Source: Flavobacteriales bacterium
GTDB lineage: Bacteria; Bacteroidota; Bacteroidia; Flavobacteriales; BACL11
Direction of reading: 5' to 3'
Length of the DNA: 10,670 bases
NCBI GenBank assembly: GCA_002697505.1
Contig: NZWA01000073.1
Span: 1-10,670, forward strand
Shown: in pieces, positions 1 through 6,639 of the stretch
Position numbering within the stretch: position 1 is the first letter of the stretch
Layout of the letters: each line of letters opens with the position of its first letter
Notes under the pieces: model-generated
Told to the model about the DNA's origin: nothing
The model's database searches: none
What the model saw: only the letters and a program-made list of their open reading frames with translations
Made by a program: the position numbers and the translations under genes

Positions 1-141
1 GGAGGTATAGATAATGCAATTAGAATAAATGAATTTTTACGTTCAGGAGTTTACAATTATAATGGTAAACATACCAACAAAATTTTAAGTAAAAATTTTA
101 AATTATCTTATTATGATTTAAACTTATTAATGGGAGAATAG
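1..141 (+). CDS. C-terminal fragment, probable alanine dehydrogenase (5' end outside window)
   Basis: An open frame enters from the left edge in frame 1 and ends at TAG 139-141, giving 47 residues that start GGIDNAIRINEFLRSG and end DLNLLMGE. The pattern 'GGI...RSGVYNYNGKHTNKILSKNF...YYDLNLL' resembles the C-terminus of Bacteroidota alanine dehydrogenases, where an '(R)SGIY.YKG..TN' segment precedes a short 'LDLL' end. That family reversibly deaminates L-alanine to pyruvate with NAD in the cytoplasm. The following gene is a DUF4258-like protein starting 3 bases later, and a proline dehydrogenase lies beyond it. I recall this order as common next to alanine dehydrogenase in flavobacteria, which supports the call. 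The catalytic and NAD-binding regions lie outside the window, so the identification rests on the tail and the context only. Confidence 0.6.
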   Translation, partial: GGIDNAIRINEFLRSGVYNYNGKHTNKILSKNFKLSYYDLNLLMGE

Positions 142-144
142 TAT

Positions 145-561
145 ATGATTAGAAGATTTATGTTATTTGGCTTTGGTATTTTTTTGGGTGTTTTTTTTCT
201 ATCATTTGGTCCAAACAACAGATTAAAGCAAAATTTAAAAGATTATATTAATTATTTTGACATGAGTTCAAGAGTTATTTATCATTTGAATAAAGGAGAA
301 AACATCGAATTTTCAGATATAGCTATTTGTCAACTTAATTCATATTCATTAGAAAGGAATGATTTACTTATTGATATTTCAGATGCAAATGTTAATTTTA
401 GTTTAAGTAACACTTCATCTAGTAATTGTAAAACATATATTGTTGAGAAAGTTATAGAAAATAAAATGATGCAAATGAAATTTTTGTTGTGCGATAGTGA
501 TACTAAAGTTGTTTTAGAATCATTGGAATTTGAAAATGAAAAGTCAAATTGTTTTAATTAA
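145..561 (+). CDS. Small membrane-anchored DUF4258-like protein
   Basis: This 138-residue protein has one N-terminal hydrophobic segment (about residues 5-22) behind the basic start MIRR. That suggests a signal anchor, with the remaining ~115 residues outside the cytoplasmic membrane. The soluble part has the pattern seen in short flavobacterial DUF4258 proteins: 'DANVNFSLSNTSSSNCKTYIVE' (about residues 80-101, around C95), then 'FLLCDSDTKVVLESLEFE' (around C116). Cysteines are at 62, 95, 116 and 136, a possible basis for disulfides in the periplasm. The function of the family is unknown. The ATG is 3 bases after the preceding stop, so the two genes are probably co-transcribed. The 3' end overlaps the convergent proline dehydrogenase gene by 8 bases (554-561), and I see no terminator hairpin between them. 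Confidence 0.7.
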   Translation: MIRRFMLFGFGIFLGVFFLSFGPNNRLKQNLKDYINYFDMSSRVIYHLNKGENIEFSDIAICQLNSYSLERNDLLIDISDANVNFSLSNTSSSNCKTYIVEKVIENKMMQMKFLLCDSDTKVVLESLEFENEKSNCFN

Positions 562-1720
562 ACTTTCTACGTTTTTTTTCTCCTATAATATTTGACAAAT
601 CACGATTCATTTGACCTGAAATAGAACTGTTTTCTTCAGCTCTTCTTATCAAATATGGTATAACATCCATTATAGGACCGTAGGGCACATATTTAGCTGT
701 ATTAAATCCATGTTCTGCAATATTATAAGAAATATGATCACACATCCCCAACAACTGTGAAAAATAAATTCTTGGATCGTTTTTATCAATATTATTTTTA
801 TTCATTAAATCAATTAATAATTGACTACTATACTCATTGTGAGTTCCAGCACAAATCGATATATGATTTATATTATCACAACAAATCTTTAGGCTTTTAT
901 TAAAACTTTCATCTGATTTATTTTTAGTCTCAAATACAGGTATATCATATTTAAATTTTATAGCTCTATCTATTTCTTGCTGATGATATGCACCTCTCAC
1001 CAATTTTATTCCTAATAAAAATTTTTCTTTTTTTGCTATTGATATAATATCATTTAAATAATTTAGTCTATCAGTTCGATACATTTGTAGAGTATTATAT
1101 ATATAAACTTCTCTCTTGTTATATTTTTTCATCATTGACAAAACAATCATATCAATACCATTTTGGATCCAACTTTCCTCAGCATCAATAAATACAGGTG
1201 TTTTGTAATTATAGCTTGTTTTACAAATCTCTTCTATTCTATTAATAAATTTTTGTTTTTCTATGATTTCATTACTTTTTAAATTTTGATTTGAATTAAT
1301 TTTTTCTAATAAACTGAATTTGGTGAGACCAGTTGGCTTGAAAACTGCAAAAGGGATTTTTGAAGATTTACTTGCTTTAATAATATTGTTAATAGTTTCA
1401 TTTTTTACTCTTTTGAAATCTACTTCTTTGTCTTTACCCTCAACAGAGTAATCTAAAATCGATCCAATTTTAGATTTCCATAATTTATCAATGGTTGTTC
1501 TTGCATTATTTATATTAGTTCCTCCGCAAAATTGTTTGAAGATAGTATGTTTGATAAAAAAGCTTATGGGTATTCTTAATTTAATAAATGTTTTTGTTAA
1601 AGTTATCAATGACTTGGAAATAATTGGATTGCTTATAATTGAAAAAATAAGTAAAGACCTGTTAAGTTCAAAGTTTGATTTATCTTTAAAAGCAACTTTT
1701 AAATTGTTAAAAATTGACAT
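554..1720 (-). CDS. Proline dehydrogenase (monofunctional, FAD-dependent)
   Basis: This 388-residue protein oxidises L-proline to delta-1-pyrroline-5-carboxylate with FAD, passing electrons to the respiratory chain at the inner face of the membrane. The PRODH TIM-barrel signatures appear in order: FKQFCGG (61-67), FKPTG (127-131), FIDAEES (177-183), KLVRGAY (239-245), AGTHN (291-295), FSQLLGMCD (320-328), KYVPYGP (343-349) and the substrate-binding tail YLIRRAEENSS (356-366), which carries the paired arginines that hold the proline carboxylate. The length fits monofunctional Bacteroidota enzymes, and there is no P5C dehydrogenase domain as in PutA. The ATG at 1720 gives the usual flavobacterial start 'MSIFNN..VAFK'. 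The gene begins 4 bases after the O-methyltransferase stop, so it is probably the second gene of a two-gene unit. With the likely alanine dehydrogenase nearby, it suggests an amino-acid catabolism locus. Confidence 0.95.
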   Translation of the reverse strand: MSIFNNLKVAFKDKSNFELNRSLLIFSIISNPIISKSLITLTKTFIKLRIPISFFIKHTIFKQFCGGTNINNARTTIDKLWKSKIGSILDYSVEGKDKEVDFKRVKNETINNIIKASKSSKIPFAVFKPTGLTKFSLLEKINSNQNLKSNEIIEKQKFINRIEEICKTSYNYKTPVFIDAEESWIQNGIDMIVLSMMKKYNKREVYIYNTLQMYRTDRLNYLNDIISIAKKEKFLLGIKLVRGAYHQQEIDRAIKFKYDIPVFETKNKSDESFNKSLKICCDNINHISICAGTHNEYSSQLLIDLMNKNNIDKNDPRIYFSQLLGMCDHISYNIAEHGFNTAKYVPYGPIMDVIPYLIRRAEENSSISGQMNRDLSNIIGEKKRRKFN

Positions 1721-1724
1721 AAAA

Positions 1725-2363
1725 TTATCTTATTTTTTGTGTTATCATTAATCCATCTCTTATTGGAAGTAGCATTGAACGTACATTTTCTAGACTATTA
1801 ACATAGTTATTGTAATCATGTAATGCTTTTGTGTCAGAGTCTTTCTTATCATTTAGTACTTTTCCGCTCCATAAAACATTATCTGCTACTATATATCCTC
1901 CAACATCAATTTTGTTAAATAATAATTTGAAATATTTGATATAATTTTCTTTATCTGCATCAATGAAAGCTAGTTGAAATGAGTAATCAATATTTGGAAG
2001 AATTTTTAAAGCATTTCCGATGTGTTGTTTAATATTATCTTTCCATTTTGATTTTAAAAAATATTTGTTGGCTATAGATGTATATTCATCATTTATATCA
2101 ATAGTATGTAAACATCCTTCTTTTTTTAATCCTTCAGATAAACATAATGCAGAATATCCAGTATACGTTCCTATCTCCAATATATTTAGTGGTTGAATCA
2201 TATTACTTAAAAAAGACAGAAATCTTCCTTGAAGATGTCCCGATAGCATTCTAGGGTTTAGAACATTTGCATTTGTTTCTCTATTTAGTGATTTTAATAA
2301 GTCAGATTCTTTTTCTGTAAAATCTAATGAATAATTTTCTATATTTTTATCTATAAAATCCAT
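1725..2363 (-). CDS. SAM-dependent O-methyltransferase, cation-dependent (COMT/CCoAOMT-like)
   Basis: This 212-residue class I methyltransferase belongs to the small divalent-cation-dependent O-methyltransferase family (Methyltransf_3, relatives of catechol and caffeoyl-CoA O-methyltransferases). Motif I, LEIGTYTGYS (62-71), binds SAM; TIDI places an acidic residue at D89; FIDADKENY holds D135, and ADNVLW holds D161-N162. D135, D161 and N162 match the three metal ligands of COMT. The substrate cannot be told from sequence. The frame stays open to a GTG at 2381, but that codon lies in the stem of the terminator hairpin. The ATG at 2363 gives 'MDFIDKNIENY', the normal N-terminus of the family, so I place the start there. 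It is followed after 4 bases by proline dehydrogenase. No clear promoter is visible between the upstream terminator and this start. Confidence 0.93.
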   Translation of the reverse strand: MDFIDKNIENYSLDFTEKESDLLKSLNRETNANVLNPRMLSGHLQGRFLSFLSNMIQPLNILEIGTYTGYSALCLSEGLKKEGCLHTIDINDEYTSIANKYFLKSKWKDNIKQHIGNALKILPNIDYSFQLAFIDADKENYIKYFKLLFNKIDVGGYIVADNVLWSGKVLNDKKDSDTKALHDYNNYVNSLENVRSMLLPIRDGLMITQKIR

Positions 2364-2370
2364 TTTTAAA

Positions 2371-2396
2371 AAAAAAGCCACTACAAAGTGGCTTTT
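2371..2396 (-). terminator. Intrinsic terminator of the Cys-rich protein gene
   Basis: A perfect 9-bp stem (2373-2381 pairing with 2388-2396, core GCCAC/GTGGC) closes a 6-base loop. On the minus strand the stem runs straight into a T-tract ending near 2371, the classic Rho-independent form. It lies about 20 bases past the TAG of the Cys-rich gene, whose transcript it should end. Because the stem is flanked by A and T runs it could also act on plus-strand transcription, though no plus-strand gene lies to its left that needs it. The T-tract ends 7 bases before the ATG of the O-methyltransferase. Confidence 0.88.
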
Positions 2397-2416
2397 AAAT
2401 TTTTTTAAATTAATGC

Positions 2417-2773
2417 CTAAGATTTTTTTGTATCATCTGATTCTTTATTATCATCGTTAGATGATTCTTTTTCTTTATTATCTTTTTTTTCAGATTCTTT
2501 TTTTGAACAACATTTTTTAGCTTTAGATTTTGAACAAGATTTATTTGTTCCATAGCTATTTGTTTTGTCAAAATTCCATCCTTTAGAATCTTTCTTAGAA
2601 GAACATTTTTTAGATTTTGAACATTTAGATTCACAACTTTTTTTTGATATGTCAGTTGATGAACATTCTTTTTCGGTTTTTTTTGATTTACAACCGCATG
2701 TTGAACATGCGTAAGTATTTCCAACAGCAAGTAAAAATGTTATTGTAAATAAACCAGTAAGTAATTTTTTCAT
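2417..2773 (-). CDS. Small secreted Cys/Lys/Ser-rich protein of unknown function
   Basis: I do not recognise a named family. The 118-residue product starts with a clear Sec signal peptide (MKKLLTGLFTITFLLAVGNTYA, residues 1-22), probably cut before C23. The mature protein opens with CSTCGC (23-28) and has ten cysteines in all (23, 26, 28, 37, 47, 51, 57, 80, 88, 89) in a hydrophilic, low-complexity background of Lys, Ser, Glu and Asp. Two related blocks, about 50-64 and 79-94, share a 'CSKSK..KC' core, separated by a WNFDKTNSYGTN spacer. The last ~25 residues are charged and lack cysteine. A lipobox is poor (TYA-C), so an exported soluble or disulfide-bonded/metal-binding protein seems likelier than a lipoprotein. 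The ATG at 2773 is chosen over an in-frame TTG at 2797, which would disrupt the signal peptide and falls in the probable promoter. The gene has its own promoter and terminator. Confidence 0.8.
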   Translation of the reverse strand: MKKLLTGLFTITFLLAVGNTYACSTCGCKSKKTEKECSSTDISKKSCESKCSKSKKCSSKKDSKGWNFDKTNSYGTNKSCSKSKAKKCCSKKESEKKDNKEKESSNDDNKESDDTKKS

Positions 2774-2794
2774 TGTTGTAGTTTTAGTTATTAA

Positions 2795-2802
2795 CAAATA
2801 TA
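2795..2802 (-). promoter_or_regulatory. Bacteroidota-type -7 element for the Cys-rich protein gene
   Basis: The minus strand reads TATATTTG here, an exact match to the Bacteroidota -7 consensus TAnnTTTG. It is 21 bases upstream of the ATG at 2773 and lies in the 43-base gap after psd. Transcription would start around 2788-2790, leaving a leader of about 15 bases that is rich in A near the start codon. No clear TTTG -33 element is visible at the usual distance. The AT-rich background makes chance matches possible. Confidence 0.5.
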
Positions 2803-2816
2803 CTAATTTATTTTAA

Positions 2817-3464
2817 TTAATACTTAGCTATAACTGTTTTACCACCAATTACTTTATCATTTAGTTTTATATTTAATTTTGTATTTTCAGGAAGAAATAA
2901 GTCTACTCTTGACCCAAACTTTATAAAACCAAGTTCATCACATGTTTTTACATTTTCTTTTAATTTTCCATAAGTAATTATTCTTCTAGCTAAGGCACCA
3001 GCAATTTGTCTAATAAGAACAGAAATACTTTTATTTTCAACAACAATCGTACTTCTCTCGTTATCTGTAGATGATTTTGGATTCCATGCAAATAAAAATT
3101 TTCCAGGATGATATTTTTTATATTTAATTTCACCTTCAATAGGATATAAATTATTGTGCATATTTAACGGTGACATAAATATTGAAACCTGAATTTTCAT
3201 TTTGTTATAATATTCATTTTCTAATGTATTTTCAATTACTACAACTTTACCATCACAAGGAGCATATATGAAATTTTTTTCTTTATCAAAATTTCTTTTG
3301 ATTACCCTAAAGAAATATATTGTAAATAGTAAAATAAATATTGAAATAGTAAAAATTACTTTAGTAACTGTAATTGAAAAGTAATTCGATGACAAAATAT
3401 ACAAGCATAAAAAAAGTAATATTTCAGTCATTATTATTTTATGTCCCTCTTTATGTATTTTCAT
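2817..3464 (-). CDS. psd: Phosphatidylserine decarboxylase proenzyme (short type)
   Basis: This 215-residue protein makes phosphatidylethanolamine from phosphatidylserine. It is a self-cleaving pyruvoyl enzyme: 'ELGFIKFGSRVDLFLP' contains the G184-S185 bond whose cleavage yields alpha and beta chains and turns the serine into pyruvate. D71 (APCDG) and H103 (SPLNMHNN) are the likely partners of S185 in the charge relay known from the family. Two hydrophobic segments (about 13-30 and 32-52) anchor the N-terminus in the inner membrane. Length and the 'MKIHKEG' start fit the short Bacteroidota form, which lacks the longer N-terminus of E. coli Psd. The ATG overlaps the cdsA stop by 4 bases (ATGA, 3461-3464), so translation is probably coupled to cdsA, which supplies CDP-diacylglycerol two steps earlier. 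The intermediate enzyme, phosphatidylserine synthase, is not in this window. Confidence 0.95.
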   Translation of the reverse strand: MKIHKEGHKIIMTEILLFLCLYILSSNYFSITVTKVIFTISIFILLFTIYFFRVIKRNFDKEKNFIYAPCDGKVVVIENTLENEYYNKMKIQVSIFMSPLNMHNNLYPIEGEIKYKKYHPGKFLFAWNPKSSTDNERSTIVVENKSISVLIRQIAGALARRIITYGKLKENVKTCDELGFIKFGSRVDLFLPENTKLNIKLNDKVIGGKTVIAKY

Positions 3465-4081
3465 TGTATCATTTTTATAATAAAAACTACTGGAATTGTA
3501 ATAAATATTGCATCTAATCTATCAATAATACCTCCATGACCAGGAATGATTTTACCATAGTCTTTAACATTTGATTTTCTTTTATAATAAGAAGCAATTA
3601 AGTCACCAACTGTAGCTGTTATAGGCAAAATAAATGCAATAATAATATATTCCTCTAACAATTTTGCTTCATAATTCATTAAAATAAAACTAATTATGAG
3701 TGTAGATATATATCCACCGAAAAATCCTTCCCATGACTTTTTGGGAGAAATTTTAGGTAATATTTTACTTCTTCCATAGCGTTTTCCAAACAAATAAGCA
3801 AAAGAATCAAATGTCCAAGTTAATATGAGAATATATAAAACTAATAATGGATCAAAGTCATTTTTAACACCACTTAAAACAATTAATAAAATAAAAGGAA
3901 GTGATACGAAAATCAATGGTAAAATTGATTTTTTATCTAAGATATTCCACATTTCGTATATTGAAACACAAGCAAGAGATAAATATAAAATAATAAAAGA
4001 AGTTTGAGAAAAAGTAGTTCCAAACAATAAAATTGCAATAAAAATAATACCAGAAATTGATCTAGTAACTAATTCATTCAT
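3461..4081 (-). CDS. cdsA: Phosphatidate cytidylyltransferase (CDP-diacylglycerol synthase), short form
   Basis: This membrane enzyme converts phosphatidic acid and CTP to CDP-diacylglycerol, the precursor of all bacterial phospholipids. The C-terminal family signature is complete at residues 164-190: S-Y-Y-K-R, then K-D-Y-G, then PGHGGIIDRLD, with the acidic residues that bind metal and CTP. D92 (TFDSFAYLFGKRYGR), the SPKKSWEG block (112-119) and GD (159-160) are also family hallmarks. At 206 residues it is clearly shorter than usual (about 265-285): the N-terminal half has fewer hydrophobic segments, and I count five or six helices rather than about eight. The catalytic half looks intact. 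Its start overlaps the DUF2007 gene by 8 bases and its stop overlaps psd by 4 bases, so it sits in the middle of a coupled operon. Confidence 0.95.
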   Translation of the reverse strand: MNELVTRSISGIIFIAILLFGTTFSQTSFIILYLSLACVSIYEMWNILDKKSILPLIFVSLPFILLIVLSGVKNDFDPLLVLYILILTWTFDSFAYLFGKRYGRSKILPKISPKKSWEGFFGGYISTLIISFILMNYEAKLLEEYIIIAFILPITATVGDLIASYYKRKSNVKDYGKIIPGHGGIIDRLDAIFITIPVVFIIKMIQ

Positions 4082-4280
4082 TGTGTTTTTGAATTAATTC
4101 TATACTCTTTTTAGCATGTTCACGTCTTACATAAACGCTTGAAAATCCAAACAAGTTATATGAAGAATCTTTTTGATTAATTATTACAGCATCTATTTTG
4201 TTGTTCTTGAGCATTTGTGTAACAATTTCAATTTTAAATTGGTCCTCAGAGCTTAAAATACTAACCCAATTATTATTCAA
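4074..4280 (-). CDS. DUF2007 family small protein
   Basis: This 68-residue cytosolic protein has the DUF2007 ('putative signal transducing protein') pattern: an opening 'WVSILSSEDQFKIEIVTQMLKNNKIDAVIINQKDSSY', then 'SSVYVRREHAKKSIELI'. This is a small alpha/beta fold often placed beside lipid or protease genes in Bacteroidota; its biochemical role is unknown. The only sensible start is a TTG (4278-4280): the next in-frame Met, at residue 22, would remove the conserved first strand. That TTG overlaps the ftsH stop as TTGA (4277-4280), so translation probably depends on ribosomes finishing ftsH. Its stop overlaps the cdsA start by 8 bases. It may therefore be made in fixed, low proportion to FtsH and CdsA. 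Confidence 0.88.
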   Translation of the reverse strand: MNNNWVSILSSEDQFKIEIVTQMLKNNKIDAVIINQKDSSYNLFGFSSVYVRREHAKKSIELIQKHNE

Positions 4281-6223
4281 TTATTTTTTTTGTCTGTTTT
4301 TTTAAGTTGTTCTTCTTCATATGAAAGCCATTTTCTCTCTCCAAAAATATCAACTAAATCATTTTTAAATATAACTTCATTTTTTAATAGTTGATCAGCT
4401 AATTTTTCGAGTTTTTTCTTATTTTTCATTATAATATTTTTGGCTCTTTTATACTGGTTTTCAATTATCTTACTAACTTCTGTATCAATTATTTGAGCTC
4501 TTGTTTCAGAATATGGTTTAGTAAATCCTGATTGTTGACCACTTGAATCATAATATGATAAATTACCAACTTTTTCACTTAAACCATAAATACTAACCAT
4601 TGCATAGGCTTGCTTTGTTACTTTCTCTAAATCACTTAAAGCTCCAGTTGAGATTTTTTTAAAAAATAATTCTTCGGCTGCTCTCCCACCAAGAGCAGCG
4701 CAAATTTCGTCTAACATTTGTTCTGTTGTTGTTAGTTGTCTTTCTTCAGGTAGATACCATGCTGCACCCAAAGATTTTCCTCTGGGAACAATTGTTACTT
4801 TTATTAGTGGTGAAGCAAATTCTAACATCCAAGATACAGTAGCATGTCCCGCTTCGTGAAAAGCAATTGTCTTTTTTTCGTTCGGTGAAATGATTTTAGA
4901 TTTTTTTTCAAGTCCACCAATTATTCTGTCCACAGCATCTAAAAAATCTTGTTTGTTAATTTGTTTTTTAGATTTACGAGCTGCAATTAGTGCTGATTCA
5001 TTACAAACATTCGCAATATCAGCTCCAGAAAAACCTGGAGTTTGTCTAGCAAGAAAGTTAATATCTATAGAACTTGAAATTTTTAATGGTTTTAAGTGTA
5101 CCTGAAATATTTGTTTTCTTTCAACTAGATTTGGTAAATCAACAAAAATTTGTCTATCAAATCTCCCTGCTCTGGTTAATGCTTTGTCTAAGATATCTGC
5201 TCTGTTAGTAGCAGCCATAACAATAACACCTGAGTTTGTGGTAAAACCATCCATTTCAGTCAATAGTTGATTAAGAGTATTTTCTCTTTCATCATTACTT
5301 CCGGTCATAGCATTTTTTCCTCTAGCTCTTCCAATAGCATCAATTTCGTCAATAAATATTATTGATGGTGACTTTTCTTTTGCTTGTTTGAATAGATCAC
5401 GTACTCTGCTAGCACCAACACCAACAAACATTTCAACAAAATCAGATCCCGAAAGCGAGAAAAATGGAACTTTCGCTTCACCTGCAACTGCTTTTGCAAG
5501 CAGAGTTTTACCAGTACCTGGTGGGCCAATTAACATAGCACCTCTTGGAATTTTTCCACCAAGTTTAGTATATTTTTCTGGAGATTTAAGGAAATCAACA
5601 ATTTCTGTAATTTCTTCTTTAGCTTCTTCTAAACCTGCTACATCTTTGAAGGTGACTTTCATTTTGTCCTTATCGATCAGTTTTCCTTGAGTTTTACCAA
5701 TATTAAAAATTTGACTACCAGCACCTCCAGCACCACTCATTCTTTTCATTATAAAAAACCATATTCCAATGAAAATAATTAATGGCAAAATCCATGATAA
5801 AATATCTCCAAGAATATTTTCTTTTGTTTCATAATAGGGAGAAATTTTTTCGTATTCTTCAAAATCTTTTTGAGCTTCCTTCAGATTATCGTTAAAAGTT
5901 TCTACAGATCCTATCTCAAAGTAATAATGTGGTCCATAGTTGGGTGTTTCGCTGAAACTTTTCTTGTTAACATTTTGAAAAAAATCTTCATTTAAATTTT
6001 CTCTTTTAATGTGAATGAATGCCTTTTCCTTATTTATTATTACAACTTTTTCAACTTTTTTAGGTTGTAACATTCTACTATTAAACTCTTGCCAGTTAGT
6101 TTGTTTTGTTGAATCCGATCCAAAAAATTGAACTAGCAGAAAAAATAAAAAAATTGCACCGTAAATCCAATATATATTAAACTTTATAACTTTAAATCCT
6201 TTTGGAAGTTTTTGTTTTTTCAT
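4277..6223 (-). CDS. ftsH: ATP-dependent zinc metalloprotease FtsH
   Basis: This 648-residue inner-membrane AAA+ protease degrades misfolded membrane proteins and selected cytosolic regulators, in E. coli including the LPS enzyme LpxC. The layout is canonical: helix 1 (about 17-34), a periplasmic domain (35-140), helix 2 (about 141-160), then a Gly-rich linker and the AAA module with Walker A GPPGTGKT (233-240), pore loop MFVGVG (265-270), Walker B IIFIDEID (288-295) and second region of homology TNRAD...TRAGRFDR with arginine fingers R354 and R357. The peptidase has HEAGH (456-460) and D531 in SDLEKVT as probable third zinc ligand. The ATG at 6223 is 12 bases after the rsfS stop; the stop overlaps the DUF2007 start. 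Placement upstream of cdsA and psd links membrane quality control with phospholipid synthesis. All key residues are present. Confidence 0.98.
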   Translation of the reverse strand: MKKQKLPKGFKVIKFNIYWIYGAIFLFFLLVQFFGSDSTKQTNWQEFNSRMLQPKKVEKVVIINKEKAFIHIKRENLNEDFFQNVNKKSFSETPNYGPHYYFEIGSVETFNDNLKEAQKDFEEYEKISPYYETKENILGDILSWILPLIIFIGIWFFIMKRMSGAGGAGSQIFNIGKTQGKLIDKDKMKVTFKDVAGLEEAKEEITEIVDFLKSPEKYTKLGGKIPRGAMLIGPPGTGKTLLAKAVAGEAKVPFFSLSGSDFVEMFVGVGASRVRDLFKQAKEKSPSIIFIDEIDAIGRARGKNAMTGSNDERENTLNQLLTEMDGFTTNSGVIVMAATNRADILDKALTRAGRFDRQIFVDLPNLVERKQIFQVHLKPLKISSSIDINFLARQTPGFSGADIANVCNESALIAARKSKKQINKQDFLDAVDRIIGGLEKKSKIISPNEKKTIAFHEAGHATVSWMLEFASPLIKVTIVPRGKSLGAAWYLPEERQLTTTEQMLDEICAALGGRAAEELFFKKISTGALSDLEKVTKQAYAMVSIYGLSEKVGNLSYYDSSGQQSGFTKPYSETRAQIIDTEVSKIIENQYKRAKNIIMKNKKKLEKLADQLLKNEVIFKNDLVDIFGERKWLSYEEEQLKKTDKKNN

Positions 6224-6235
6224 AATTATGTTTAC

Positions 6236-6598
6236 TTATTTAAAACTTATTTGTTGTGCATCGCCCCACAAACTCTCAATATTGTAGAAATCTCTGATAT
6301 TTTTTTGAAAAATATGTATTACTATATCAACATAGTCCATTAATATCCATTCACCTTTATTTGTTCCTTCTACTCCATATGGTTTGTCACCAATTTCTTT
6401 GCTAATAATTTTTTTAATATTTGACTCTATTGCATTTACATGAGTATTTGAGTTACCAGTGCAGATGATAAAATATTTACAAACAGATGCATCTATTTTT
6501 TGTAAATCTAATGTAATAATTTCCTTTCCTTTCATTTCGTTAATTGCTGAAATAATATGTTCTAATAATATATTAGTTTTAGTATTTGTGCTAGACAT
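6236..6598 (-). CDS. rsfS: Ribosomal silencing factor RsfS
   Basis: This 120-residue protein belongs to the RsfS/Iojap (DUF143) family, which binds ribosomal protein uL14 and blocks joining of the subunits when nutrients are short. Family features in order are 'ISAINEMKGKEIITLDL', 'VCKYFIICTGNSNTHVNAI', 'KPYGVEGTNKGEWILMDYVDIVIHIF' and the terminal 'IRDFYNIESLWGDA'. The length fits the family. I use the ATG at 6598; an in-frame TTG at 6622 would add eight residues, but it overlaps a probable -7 promoter element and has no support from family length. It is the first gene of the rsfS-ftsH-DUF2007-cdsA-psd operon, and a good -7 box sits 21 bases upstream. Confidence 0.95.
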   Translation of the reverse strand: MSSTNTKTNILLEHIISAINEMKGKEIITLDLQKIDASVCKYFIICTGNSNTHVNAIESNIKKIISKEIGDKPYGVEGTNKGEWILMDYVDIVIHIFQKNIRDFYNIESLWGDAQQISFK

Positions 6599-6619
6599 AT
6601 CTTTATTAGATTTGTGTTG

Positions 6620-6627
6620 CAAAAATA
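6620..6627 (-). promoter_or_regulatory. -7 promoter element for the rsfS-ftsH-cdsA-psd operon
   Basis: The minus strand reads TATTTTTG, an exact fit to TAnnTTTG. It is 21 bases before the rsfS ATG, in the 54-base gap shared with divergent birA. The expected start of transcription is around 6613-6615, giving a short leader. I see no TTTG at the -33 position. The same octamer occurs before pyrE. Confidence 0.5.
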
Positions 6628-6631
6628 CGTG

Positions 6632-6639
6632 ATAATTTT
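6632..6639 (+). promoter_or_regulatory. Possible weak -7 element for birA
   Basis: The plus strand reads TAATTTTA, one mismatch from TAnnTTTG, preceded by a TTTG at 6611-6614 with a 17-base spacer, which is within the range reported for flavobacterial promoters. Transcription would start around 6645, leaving a leader of fewer than ten bases before the TTG at 6653. The evidence is thin in such AT-rich DNA. Confidence 0.25.

Noticed and set aside
1491..1751. Hydrophobic 86-codon plus-strand frame at the 5' end of proline dehydrogenase
   Set aside because: Antisense shadow across a well-supported gene and its upstream junction; hydrophobicity follows from the AT-rich complement.
2364..2381. Upstream GTG start for the O-methyltransferase, adding six residues
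   Set aside because: The GTG and following codons are the terminator stem and T-tract; the ATG at 2363 matches the family N-terminus.
2698..2720. Lipoprotein signal at C23 of the Cys-rich protein
   Set aside because: The residues before the cysteine are T-Y-A, lacking the hydrophobic residue expected at -3; signal peptidase I cleavage fits better, though not proven.
2410..2730. Long open frame on the minus strand in another frame of the Cys-rich gene
   Set aside because: Lys/Asn/Val-rich product without start context or signal peptide; it is the shifted reading of low-complexity codons.
2774..2797. Upstream TTG start for the Cys-rich protein
   Set aside because: It would put eight polar residues before a clean signal peptide and overlaps the -7 promoter box.
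5388..5690. Open frame of 100 codons on the plus strand inside ftsH
   Set aside because: It lies opposite the highly conserved AAA core, whose codon pattern creates it; no promoter or recognisable product.
6599..6622. Upstream TTG start for RsfS
   Set aside because: It overlaps the -7 box, and the ATG at 6598 gives normal family length.
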